DNA of 64,000 bases, taken from assembly GCA_905182995.1 (NCBI GenBank), contig CAJJDP010000002.1, positions 248,001-312,000 on the forward strand, written 5' to 3'. The notes below the pieces were generated by a model that worked only from the letters and a program-made list of their open reading frames with translations, did no database searches and was not told the origin of the DNA. This DNA comes from Paramecium octaurelia. Taxonomy: Eukaryota > Ciliophora > Oligohymenophorea > Peniculida > Parameciidae. Made by a program: the position numbers and the translations under genes. Below are positions 33,824 to 46,300 of the stretch, piece after piece. Each line of letters begins with the position of its first letter. The first letter of the stretch is position 1.

Positions 33824-34507
33824 TCACATTATTGAATTCAAATAGGACTTGAATGATTTTTAAGTTTCAATAAGAGAATTCAAGTTTTATTTGATTTTGC
33901 TGGATTTGTTTTTTAAGCTTTTTTTAGCCTAAAATTATGGATTTTCTTATAGAATTTCTTCATAATCTTTATTTAATTTGTTAAATTCAACCTAGTAGAA
34001 CTATTGATGTGTCTCTAATAAACTCATAGCATTTTATAATAGATTAAGGACTGGATCATTGGTTTACTTTTAAGGTGAACATTTCTATTAAAGCATCTTT
34101 TATAAAATATTTTTGATAGTTTTAGTATGTATTGACTTTGAATCACTCATACTCTTTTAATTTAAACATGAGTTTGGCATTACTAATACATTATCCTCAA
34201 TGCAAGTGTCTTATATATCAAGAGATTTGTGATGGAAATGAAAGGTTCTGCTTGAAGGAATGTGAATTACAGATCGAGTCTTAGACTTGCGATGCATTTT
34301 CACATAATCAACTAAATGTTTTATTTGATTATTTCTGTGCTGTCTTGCATCTATTTAAGAATCTTTTAAGGTTTATGAATATTTTTCAAGAAAAGTCAAT
34401 TTAGAGCTGACAAATTCCAAACTTATTTATGTAAGTTAATCTAACATTGCCATAATCTATTCGAAGTACATTCTATATTCATCATCTAATTATGTTATTG
34501 AAGCCAT
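33824..34507 (-). CDS. hypothetical coiled-coil protein, 227 aa
   Basis: An uninterrupted frame of 228 codons from ATG 34507 to TGA 33824-33826. The product begins MASITQLDDEYRMYFEQIM. It is rich in Q, K, L and S, with helical segments and a basic/histidine-rich centre (SSRTFHFHHKS). No family is recognised. Its stop faces that of the LRR gene 33 bp away. An 80-codon plus-strand frame inside it is antisense. Confidence 0.6.
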
Positions 34508-34629
34508 TGTGTAATCGTTAAGTAAATTTAATTATTTTATTTTAGAATTTTTCTCACTATTTATTTATGTTTTTCACTTAAACATTTTAATAGTAAATAT
34601 TAGTTGCTAAAGAAAAATTGTATAATTGC

Positions 34630-35333
34630 GAATGTTTGGAATGAATGAAATTACAGAATAAAATTAAGATAAATATATTTGCAGTAGTCTATAAATTATT
34701 TATGTAGTTTGCTTTATGAAATAAGAGAAAGTTTTGGTATTTATAATAAATGAATAATTTAGTCATTTAAGAGTTGAGGTGAATTTATAAACTATAATTA
34801 TCATAATAAAGAAACCAAAAATTTAATTTCTTAGTTTATTAGATTGCACTTTTACCGACTGAATCGAGAATGGAATAACCAAGTGCAAAAATGAAGCCCG
34901 ATTTTGATTTGCAATTTCTCACTATTATCTAACTTTTTAAATCTTCTTTCATAAAAATAAAATAATTATCTCAATCTAGAATCTCTAAATAAAACTATTC
35001 TAAAATATTATCATAAAAATATGTATTCTTTTCTTACATAAAATGGTTCATCAAATCTCCAAATTACAAAAGAGAAGAGTTTGAATTGATATTATGGTTG
35101 TTAAATATATAATTTCTAAAGCTCAATAGAAAATAGGTTATTTCTTATAAAAATCTTAAATTAAGTGTGTAAGATAATTCTTTTATGAAGACTCATAAAG
35201 GTTGTTTCAATGTATTTCTAATTTCTTTCTATGTTATTACTCATATTATAGTAAGTGGCATTTACTTAAACTAAATCAATCATCAATTCCTTACAATTAT
35301 TGCATCCATTCTTTAATCAATTAAATTAATTTG
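34630..35333. pseudogene. scrambled, partly inverted relic of the C2H2/PHD locus
   Basis: Three pieces of the 11.4-16.6 kb locus lie here in new order and orientation. 34630-34725 resembles 16480-16575 (end of the PHD finger and its intron) in direct orientation. 34745-35215 resembles the reverse complement of about 11985-12460 (end of the C2H2 gene and start of the PHD gene). 35230-35333 resembles the reverse complement of about 12510-12620. By eye the pieces are roughly 80-90 percent similar, with indels and frame breaks. They look like debris of a former paralogous copy that was broken and inverted. Confidence 0.8.
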
Positions 35334-35515
35334 AATTTATTTTTTTTACTTATAACAATATAGTAATAAGTTATTTAATTTAGTTCAATATAGAAATCCA
35401 TCATAGTAAGTTATCTAATCTAAAGTATAAATAAGTATTATAAACTGTTATTAAATAAGAATTTTCTTCAATTTCAAATATTTAACCTCCCATGAGTTGA
35501 TGATCTTCTAACCAT

Positions 35516-35617
35516 ATTGGAAGATCTACAGAATATATTTAAACATTCTAGTTTAAATCTTTATTATCTACATATAAATTTTTTATTTAATAAAAGTGAG
35601 AAGATAGATCTTCCAAT
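35516..35617. repeat. 12-bp perfect inverted repeat flanking 78 bp
   Basis: attggaagatct (35516-35527) and agatcttccaat (35606-35617) are exact reverse complements. The enclosed 78 bp have no recognisable content. It lies just beyond the scrambled pseudogene. A hairpin or terminal-repeat relic is possible, but no target duplication is evident. Confidence 0.6.
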
Positions 35618-35666
35618 TTAGTTTATGCAACTATATTAAGAAATCATGAAATACATTTATTAATGA

Positions 35667-36113
35667 TCAGGAAATGGTCTACTATAAGATTTAAAGTGTA
35701 ATAAATGTACAGAAAATTAAGTTAATTTCCATGCGACTATTCTAATCAATAAATTACAGAAATTAAATGCTTACTAACTGTGTTAAATTGTTCATAGATA
35801 GTTTAAAAAGAACCAATTAAAAGAAAAAAGATAATAGCAAGAGTTGCCATTCTTAATACAACATAGATACATGATTTTCGTTAGGAATTTTGAGTTGATT
35901 TATTACAAAAGGATTTCACATCCTTCTATTTTGAAGAAAAATGAGAATAAATAAACACGTAATGCCTATTCATATGAATTTCAAAATGATTTATAATCAT
36001 CCATTGACACTTATTTTTAAGATGCTCTTTAAAAAATTAATTATCCAAAAGTATTAGAAATTTCAATGCCTTATTACAATAGGTAATTAAAGATTACATT
36101 GGAAGCACCTTGA
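35667..36113 (+). CDS. orphan open frame, 3' part of a possible gene
   Basis: Open from just after TGA 35664-35666 to TGA 36111-36113, 148 codons. The sequence looks protein-like: KCNKCTENQVNFHATILINK, then ELPFLIQHRYMIFVRNFELI. No in-frame ATG exists before 35871, so upstream exons or an intron are needed. It may be the tail of a decayed gene next to the pseudogene. There is no family assignment. The remaining bases up to the DHHC gene at 36351 show nothing. Confidence 0.35.
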
Positions 36114-36350
36114 AACCATTTTAATATATTAAGGACAATTAAAATAAACACGAACAACAGAGAATGCTAAAATATTTTGCTTGAAGATTAATTTTAATAT
36201 TACTTCATAATAGTACTTAGACTAATTAAGAAGTTGGAGTTAATTTTGTGATTCCTATATAGACTATCTTGGTTATCATTTTGATTATTAGACCATATAT
36301 ATTATAAATTTATTAAATTTATATTCATATAAATATATAATTAAATAATA

Positions 36351-37252
36351 ATGATTTATGAAGTGATGCCTCAAGTTTTTAAGAAATACTTCCCAATAAT
36401 TCTAGCCTGCATTGTACTATTCATATACTATTTATTTGTTTACTTTGTTTTTATATTAGTTTCACGATGTATTTAAGAATATTATTAATAATTAGAAACA
36501 ACTATAGAATGGATATATCTATGTATAGGTACTTTTAGCATTATGATGTTATTTTGGGCGCTACATAGAACATGGAGAATTAATCCAGGATTTATTCCAA
36601 AACATACATTAGTAGATTATGATGAAACAAGGCCAAGAGATTATTGTTTGTAGTGTAGTATAAAGAGACCTGAAAGATCTCACCATTGTTCTAAATGTAA
36701 AAGATGTGTATTAAATATGGACCATCATTGTATTTGGACAGCTAATTGCATAGGTCTATACAATAGGAAGTTTTTCATACTTATTTTATTTTGGGGTTCT
36801 ATTGGTATGTTTTAAGCCACTTTACTTGGAATAACTAACATATATGCTCTTTGGAACTAGATTTGGGTGTATGAGTCATTGGATTTTAATAAAGTCAAGG
36901 CTGGAGTCATATTTTTAATGATATTCTCGCAATTCATGAATAGCTTTGGTTTATATTATTTTTTTTGGAATAACTTCAAATTGATTGCTACTAACATTTG
37001 CACACTTGATTAGATGATTTTAGAAATCGAAGCTACAACTAAAAGAAAATATGTATGAATTCAATATAACTTATTTAGCATACCGATTTAACTATTTATA
37101 ATTTAGGATTTTGGTATAACTTTTATTTTTATTTCGGGAAAAATCCACTACTTTGGTTTATACCCGTAGGAAAACCTTTAGGTGATGGATACAATTGGGA
37201 TAAGAAGGTAAGTTCAAGAGAGATGTCAGAGACAAATTTATAAATAGAGTGA
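36351..37252 (+). CDS. DHHC-type palmitoyltransferase
   Basis: 291 residues with one 26-nt intron (37053-37078). Two N-terminal helices are followed by the cytosolic cysteine-rich domain: [20 protein letters not shown], then [20 protein letters not shown], with the catalytic DHHC cysteine in place. Two more helices come next ([20 protein letters not shown]). The tail has the family-typical pair of short motifs (TTKRKY and NLGFWYNF). The enzyme S-palmitoylates membrane-associated proteins, probably in Golgi or at the cell surface. Length is normal for a short four-helix member. Its stop lies 77 bp from that of the giant gene. Confidence 0.93.
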
Positions 37253-37329
37253 TAATTGATTAATATTTATGTTCTCAAATTTAATATTATTAATTTAGGA
37301 ATCAAATTATATATAATGTAGTGCGAATT

Positions 37330-40300
37330 TCATTTAATACTTGACATGGCCTATTTAAATTCTTAAATTTTTTTCTTAATCAATTTTTTCTTTGTCTATC
37401 CTAAGTACTTATTAGTGAAAAATATTATGACATCTATAAATAAAAAGTCAATAATGTTAGTAATTGTGTAAGACAGTATCTAAGAATTACAATAAAAAGA
37501 TACTAAATCAGTTTGATTGCTTATCCAAAAGTATAAATACAAGCCTATGATGAAAGTACTGATTGCAAAAATGAACAATATCATTTTTACTAAATTTAGG
37601 GTCAAAATGGATTTCAGATATTCAAAATATTTGAATTGTTTCTAAAAAATGAATTTAATATCTTACCTTCCAGAACTCTTAGTTTATTCTACTTATAACT
37701 ATGGATGCTAACAAAATATAAATTTAAATATCATATTAAATGTGAAAGATCGAGAGAATTTCCCCTACTATAAAAGAGATATTCCACTTTAGAATAATGA
37801 ATTATACTTTCTGAAAACGACTAAAATAAAACTTACTCTGAAACATTACCCCAGTAAGAAAATGATAATTCTAATTTATATATAAATTTGAGTACCCAAA
37901 AATAATTGATACTAAACTTGTTTTTCTCCTTTTCATAGATATTGTGTTCTGTTTCCTTTACAAAATCATTTTCAGGATAGATTCTATTTTGGTCGATTGG
38001 AGATGGTAAATTATGGTTAAACATCATTCTTATGCTTTGAAATTTTCTTAGCTTTATGACTACTCCAAACTTATTAGATTTAGTTAGTTACTAAATTTTT
38101 CCGTATTTTGATTTATAAATGACCAAAGCCAGTAAACTCATTTAAAAGAAATAAAAGATAAAAATTAAATTTGGCAATTTTAGATATTACGGAATACTGC
38201 CCTAATAGAGATATTGATAGTCATTGCAAATTGTAACTGGCTCAATTTTACTACAAATACAAAAATATGAGCTATTGATTATAGATAAATAACAATAATC
38301 TTTGGTCCATTCATAGGTTTTAGAGTTTCGACTTATACAAACTAAATTTGTAGTGTCATTTTGAATTTCAAATTTGTAAGCAATAGGCGTAGAAATCTCA
38401 ATGTTTTAATATCTATTTTACTATCTTATCTTATAATCGTAGAGTGGGTACATTTAGTAGGGATATGGATAATAGCCATCATAAGAATAAAAATTACTTA
38501 TATAAACTGCTTGTACAATATCAAAGTAATCTATACTAACATCTTACTGGAGAAATCTATGAGAACTTAAATTTAATAAATTATTGGATCTCTAAATCAC
38601 TAGGTGTAAGGTACTCATAGATATTTCAAACTTTTCATTTGGTAATAATGCAAGGAAGGATAAATCAATGATGTGAAGGAAAAAATCATTTAAATGATGC
38701 ATTATTTGATAGTTACTAGAATTAGAAATAGACAAAGCTATATTCCAAATAAATTCAGTACTCAAAATTGCATTCCTCATATCAGATTTACTTAATATTT
38801 ATCTAGTATCTATTTAAGAATAAGAAAATTGGTTTGTTGATTAATACTAAATGTTGATTGAATATTAATTAATCTGTTCCATCCTGCTATTTAGATTGAT
38901 GATGTAATTCATTAAGACCTTTAGACATTTATCAATACTCGTTTTTGAGATTATGTCTGTATATTATTAAAAGTAAAGGACAGCCTAACTGTATAATTTA
39001 AATTATTCATTATTTGTTACATCTTTTACAACCAAAGCTTGAATGCTTTTGAAAATCAGATCATTAAAATTCTCAAATTAGGTTTTATTACCACTACAAT
39101 CCTTAAAATAGTAACCAGGTGGACAAAGGCATTTTTAATCCACACAGGTGCCAACTCCTGAGCATTGCTTCAAACAAACTTACTTATCTTCTTGATTAAT
39201 CAGAGATATCATAGTGTGTATACTCTGTAAGTTTGAAAAATTGACTAAATTATAAAGATCTTCAAATAACGAATCCATTTCATAGGTTCTTCTTTAAACT
39301 ATGATTTCTGTCCATTGAAATATTTGTGCGCCTTAATTAGATTCAATTTGGCATACAATCCAAATCGGATTATCTGAAATTCCGTTTGGAATCTAAAATT
39401 AACCTGAAGTGTTTTAGGAATTAAAAATCAAAGGAATGCCATTTAATAGAGATTTTTCATTCAAATCATTTTAAAAGGTTTAATACTCCACATAATAATA
39501 AATACTGGCAATTTAATCGCTATTTATAATATCAATAGTATAATTGAAATAATCTAAAGATTATCCAACTTTAGGTTCAATAGAGAATTAAAAAGTATTA
39601 GGAATTTCATTTATTTTAAATCCAAAAGAGTCACTTCCAGGAACTAAATAGATGTATATTGGATGTTTAGAATCCTCTGTAATTTCAGCCATTCTAAATT
39701 TTAATGATGCATCAGTTATCTTAATGTATTTAAGGACTTTGTGATTCTAAATTATAAAAGCGTATGTTTGGGATTGTTTTAGTAAAATAGTAATTTCACT
39801 GTTCAAATTTACAAAATCAGTTGGTTAATTACTATTTATTACGAATTCTTCTTCGATATTTAAATCTAACTATACAATTAACTATTCTTTAATAGCCCAT
39901 CTATTATCTTTAGAGGCCCTAACATAAAATACAAGTGTTGAATTTTGAGTTTCAGTATAAATATTAATGATTCTTCTTGATGCAAACTCAAGTATTTTAT
40001 TTTCTTCGCTTTTGCATGGTTAAAGATTATGCAAATTAGTGCATAACCATTAATATTAGAAGCCTTTAGTACTCATAATTTCATCCTGTATGTTTTTATC
40101 ATAGGCTCTTGCGTTAATTTGGTCATCCTAACCAATAAACCTGTTTTTCTGTAGAAAAGATATTTCTATGGGTTTTGATTTTAAAATTAGAACTTCTTGT
40201 ATTATAAAGCTTTGCATTTTGGCAATAAAGCATAAAGGTACTTATTTAGGTAAAAATATTTCATCTAAAGGAATTTTACGGATAGAATTTATTGGCTATT

Positions 40301-43300
40301 TCAAAGAAATGTATTTTTGATCTTACATCAATGGATCTGTTATGTCAATTTATACATTTTAGTCGCCTTCTATGTCTGAGAAAGTAATGTGACAATCAAA
40401 GATATAAATGTTGGCAGTCAAAGGTTAGTAAGTAAGATAAACATAAGGAGTTTGAATAGGAATGGTATTGAAAGAAAATGTAGTGTAATTAACTCTTTAG
40501 AACATATTGATGTATTTTGCTGTAATTACATATCTTACATTTGGTTATAAGGTGCCAATGGGTATAATAATTTCATTCTTTTAGTTGGCCAAAAATGAAT
40601 CCATTGATAAATAGTAATCCTCATTTTCTATTGGATGTAATTACCAAGAGATTACAGTTTATATTTTATAGGCTGTTCCTGATATCAAAATTTATCTGAT
40701 TTCAAATTATTTGCAACTACTAACATATTATGGAACATCAAATAAAATATATGGTTTAATTAATCGATTTGGTGCTAGCAATTTGTTTTCTATGAATTAT
40801 TTTATATATTCTTAAGCACAAACTCCTTAATCTACATCTCTGTAAAAAGTCTATTTAAATTCCAGTGAGTCTCCTATCTTAATTGTTGAATATGGAGATA
40901 ATTATATATGTACTGAATTCCTATTCCAGGCAAGGTAGCAAGTTGAATTCTAACCAAAGACATTTGAATTATCAAACCATAAAGAACAATCTGAAGGTTA
41001 AAATGGATTAATTAAATTGACCGATACTAAATAGCCAAAATATACAACTATTTCATTAAGATCATCTGAGAAATATATTTTAACCTTTGCAATTTCACAT
41101 GTAATACACCATTCATCATTTAGTTTTCTATCACAATCGCACTTTGGAACCTAAAGATTATTTCTGCAAATCTAGCAATTGTTCTATGATATGCATTCAT
41201 CACATGGACATTTCTGGCAATCTTCATATAATTCATCATCATAATAGCCTTTTGCACAAGAACAATCAATAGAGTTTCGATTACTTCCTCTGCATTTAAT
41301 GCATTAAGTTTAATTTACACAACTTAGACATTTATGTAGACATTTTTCACATGTTTATTCATTTTTGTAATAACCTTTAGGACATTCTCCTAAACATTAC
41401 CCATTTTCATTTAAGTTGAATAACACTGCACAATTAATACAATTATTGTTCCCATATTTATAACATCTATTGCATTCTATTGAACATGGCAAACATCTGT
41501 TTTTATCCTAATATTATTAATCATCACATTGTAAAACACATTTATAATTGTCAATATCATGTAAATATTCATTAGGACACTAAAATAAGCATTAATTTTA
41601 GTAGGTATAAGTGGTTGAAGGACATTCATTAGAACATTTATTCTCAATGGGATTAGAATAGGATTAATCTGGACAAGACTCCAAACATTAATTTTAGAAT
41701 AGATAGTATCCCATTTTACATGAGTAGCAAACAATTTGATTTAAACAACTCAAGCATTAATAAGGGCATTATTCACATATGAAATTGTTAGAACCATAAT
41801 AGCCATCAGGACATTAATTAACACAAATAGATTCAAATTAAAATGTACCAATAGGACAATTTTAATAGCATATATTTTAGAATAGGAATGCATCACAAGA
41901 TTCAACACACTTTTTAGTTTTCAAGTCTTTGATGTTTGTACATTGTTTGTCACATTAGTTATCTTCTAGATAATAATTAATATCACATTCTGTACAGTAG
42001 TTCAATTCATTACAGGCTAGACATTCGAGCTTGCAATGCTAACAAATGACATTTCCATAATAACCCTTAGGACATTGTTCTAAACACATATTTTAATGTG
42101 TAATCAAATTGCAAGTAGCTAGACAAGAGTGGTTCATAATATATGTGTTAGGAGGACACTAGGATAAACAAATGCGATTGACAGTATCTTCATATGGTAA
42201 TGATAATGGACAATGTAAGACACACTCAGCATTAAATAGGAAGTAAAGATTATTGCATTTTAGACATTCAGATTCACTCAAGCACATATCACATCTTTCA
42301 GGACAATCTAAACAAAGATTATTATACTACACTGTTTTTATGGGACAATCTAATAAACAATTTTATTGATATTCATAAGTATCAATAGGACATTGTGAGT
42401 AGCAATGATCTAAATATTAATATTCTTAATTTGTGCATTATTCTACACATTCATTTTTTATATCATTGTACATAATTAAACAGAGTGAATTACAAATGCC
42501 ATCATTTAGATAAGATCCAACTTTACATTTAATACAACCATATGAATTACATTCTAAACAATTATTAGAACAATTGAAACACTCAGTATTTTATTAATAA
42601 GTTTGAGTTGGACAAGTATCCACACATTGTTTATCATATAAGAAATGATTACACTTCTGAACGCATTAATTTTATTCTAAGTATTAATCACTTTTACACT
42701 AAAACACACACTTCTGGTTTAGAGAATCATAAAGGAAAGGACATGTTTATGTACATATTTGATCATTATCTAAATAATAACCTTAAGTGCATGAATAGCA
42801 TTCATCATTTTTTGGACCAAAACAAGCTGAGCATTGTATGTGGCAATCAATACATTCTTATTCTTATTAAAACGTTGAGGCAGGACAAATTTAAATGCAT
42901 TTAGACTTATAATGAAAATAAATTGGATCTGAAGGACAGTTTTCAATACACTGATTTTCAAATTCAAATAAATCTGGATTACAAACATCAACACAAATTA
43001 GATTCTTTCTATCAGTTTTTTTGAGATTACATATGGGATAACACCAATTGTCTTCTAAAAATAAGTCTGCCTTGCATTTTGAACAATATGTTATGGATTA
43101 GCATTCTGTACATTCAGAAGGACACTGTTTACAAAAGGAATTGTCATTGTAGAAACCAGTTGGACAAGATTGAACGCATTAATCATCTAATTTAACCATA
43201 CAATCAAATAGACAAAATCTTCTATTATAGGATTCTTAATGATACAACCCTAATGGACACTTAGTAACACAACTTCTTGAGGTTGGATCCATATATAAAT

Positions 43301-46300
43301 ATTCGTTTGTGCAATAATTTACACATTAATCCTGTTCTAGATAAAAATTAATGGAACATTCAGAACATGAATTAGATGAGGTACACTTAGTACATTTTGG
43401 ATCGCATCCAAAGCATTTTCCATTATCTAAATAGAAGCCATCTTGTATTTGAGTAAGACATTCTTATTCACAAACGAATTAACCTATTGGACATTATACT
43501 ACACATAATTTGAAATCCCTTATAACAAATTTAGATCCACAATTATCAACACATATTTTATCATCTTAGTCATAATAATTATCACATGTTTGTTAGCATG
43601 AGTGACCATTTAAATAAAATCCATCTATACAAGAATAACATTCTGAAAAGTTTGGTCCAAAACATGTTAAACAATATAAATTACAATTTTAACATATATC
43701 GTTGTCTAAATACGTAAATTTAGGACATTCCCTCAAACAATTCTATCCATATTGAAGGTAATCTGAATCACATTGAGTTTGACAATTTAAATCTTAGATT
43801 ACTAAATTAACAGGACAAGCTGGTTTACATTGATGATCGATTAGATCATAAAATGAAGGGCAAATTAGTTCACAAGTTTGGTCATTTAGAAAATAAGGAG
43901 ATTCGCATTCTAGACAATTTCCATTAATAGGTCCATAACATTCTTTACAAATTGAATCGCAAGGGAAACAATCTCTATCTAATAAATAGGATTTTGAAAA
44001 GCAATTATCGACACATTATTTTTCATTTGCAATTTCGTATCTTTATAAAAAGGAAGGACAAGAATCAAAGCAAAGCTTTTTAGGTAAATACAAAAATGAT
44101 GGACATATTGCTACACATGTTTAATCTTAAATATTTCCATAAGGACTCTGATCTGGACAATCTAAATAACAGGTTGTCTGATATAAATAATACCCGAGAT
44201 CGCATTAATTGCATTGTGTTACATCTCTTCCAAAACAAACTGAACAAGGAGAAGCACAACTAATGCAAGCGTAACCATCTTGATAGGTCTCAGATGGACA
44301 AGAGGAAACACAAATATTAGAATAGTAATATTCTGGACAAGTTTCCTTGCATCCATAGCGACCATTAGTTAATTATTATAAAAATGAATCTATGGGACAG
44401 AATTAGACACATCTTCGATTGATCAAATCTTCAATGATATTAGGTTCTATTAAACATGAATCACTGCAAAAAGTCTCTTAATCTATGAAATATCCAGCAA
44501 CACAACTCAAACATTAACTCTAACTACTTCCAGAACAAGTTGCACAGCCAGTGTAACACTCTTAACAAATTTTGGATCCTACTTCATTAAATGTACCAAT
44601 CGGACATGCAACTGTATAACAAGCATTTTTTTATAAGTATCTGAATGAAATAGTCTAGCAATAATCAACACAATATCCATCTTCAGAAAATCCAGATGAG
44701 CATTTAATAACACATTACTTATTCCCTATATCTTTTAAAGGTGCTTCATCTGGACATTCCATAAAACAACTAGATCCATATTTAAATGCAGTAGGAATAC
44801 ATTCTTAACAATTTGATGAAGAAGAGGAACTACATTTCGTACAAAGAGAAGAGCAGAGTTCACAATACTAATAATCTGTTCTTTGTAAACAAAATGTCTC
44901 TATAGGTTATTGAGTATAACACTCATTTCTAAATTGGAATGTCTCGAATAAACATGTTAATCCACATACGGTTATTTAATTATTTAAGACTAATGACATA
45001 CCTGAAGATTGCTTGGATTCAAGGGGACATTCCTCTACACATTTCCAATTTATTTAATCATACTTAAGACTTCCACAATCTTGTACACATTCATTATTAT
45101 GTAAATATGAACTCTAATAACAAGCCAGACAATCATTAGAATTAGGACCTTTGCATTATTTGCATTAAGAATGGCAATCTTCACACTAATAATTGATACA
45201 AAAGGCAGAAACACCAGAAATATTTTCATAACATTGTCCTCTCCATACATATAAATAAGTAGCATATAATTATCCACACTCTTCAACACAGGCATATAAA
45301 TTATTTGCAGAATCTTTGATTGTGTATCCTGAAGAACATTCTGTCTCACACTGCCAATTCATATAGTTTTTGAAACTTTATCCACATGTTGTTAAACAGG
45401 TTGATCCTTTTAAGAATAACAAAGGCTTGCACTAAGTACAAACATAAGATTGATCTATGCAAGTTGCACAAGAGACAAAACACGGTTTGCATTGAAGAGA
45501 TTATAAATTACCATAATATCCATCATCACATGGATACACACATCTTTTATTGTCACTTTAATGGAGGAAAGACTAGTATATTTAATCAGCTTCTACTTCC
45601 CCACATTTCCTTTAAAAGCACTCTGCTATTTAGTAACCAAACAAGTCATCATTCCAAAATGTAAGTTCATCTGGGTTGCATTAATCCTTACAACTCGAGA
45701 TAGTACTTGTTTTTAGAGAGAATCTTGGGAAACAACTGATTTTGCATACATCATTTTCAAATGGATATTTATTAATGCAAGTATTGCATATAGAATTATT
45801 TTAACAAGAATTACATAAATAAGGACAGTATTTCCAACTATACAGTGTTGTACTGACACCTTCTATCTGTATTACTTCACTCTCTAAAAAGTATTCACTG
45901 ACTGAACTAACACTTTTACATACTCCATCTTAAGGTTAGTATCCATCATAACAAAACTGTACACATATATCACCTTATGTTAATAAATTTGATGGACATT
46001 TTAATTCACATTTCCAAATATTGGAATTATGGTAGATAAATAGATTGTCTCTCTCTTCTGAACAATTTTACAAGCACATCCCAAGATAAGGAGTAAAGTA
46101 CATCCCTTCATAACAACCTAAACATTATCTGTTAGTTGTGCCAAAACAATATTTGCATGAAGGATGACAAATCAATGGCTAATTTGGAGCATATTTAGAG
46201 GCTAGTATGGGTCTGCAACCTATAGACTTACCAACCTCCTTCTGACTACTAGATAGACAAGTGTATCCAAGATCTATTTCATCAGCTTGACAATCAGGAG

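Noticed and set aside
34168-34410. 80-codon plus-strand frame with several cysteines
   Set aside because: It lies antisense within a 228-codon minus-strand frame of clearly better composition, and has no recognisable zinc-finger spacing.
45050-45349. Minus-strand frame without cysteines inside the giant gene
   Set aside because: A neighbouring frame on the same strand carries the regular cysteine repeats and is open for kilobases; this one is its shadow.
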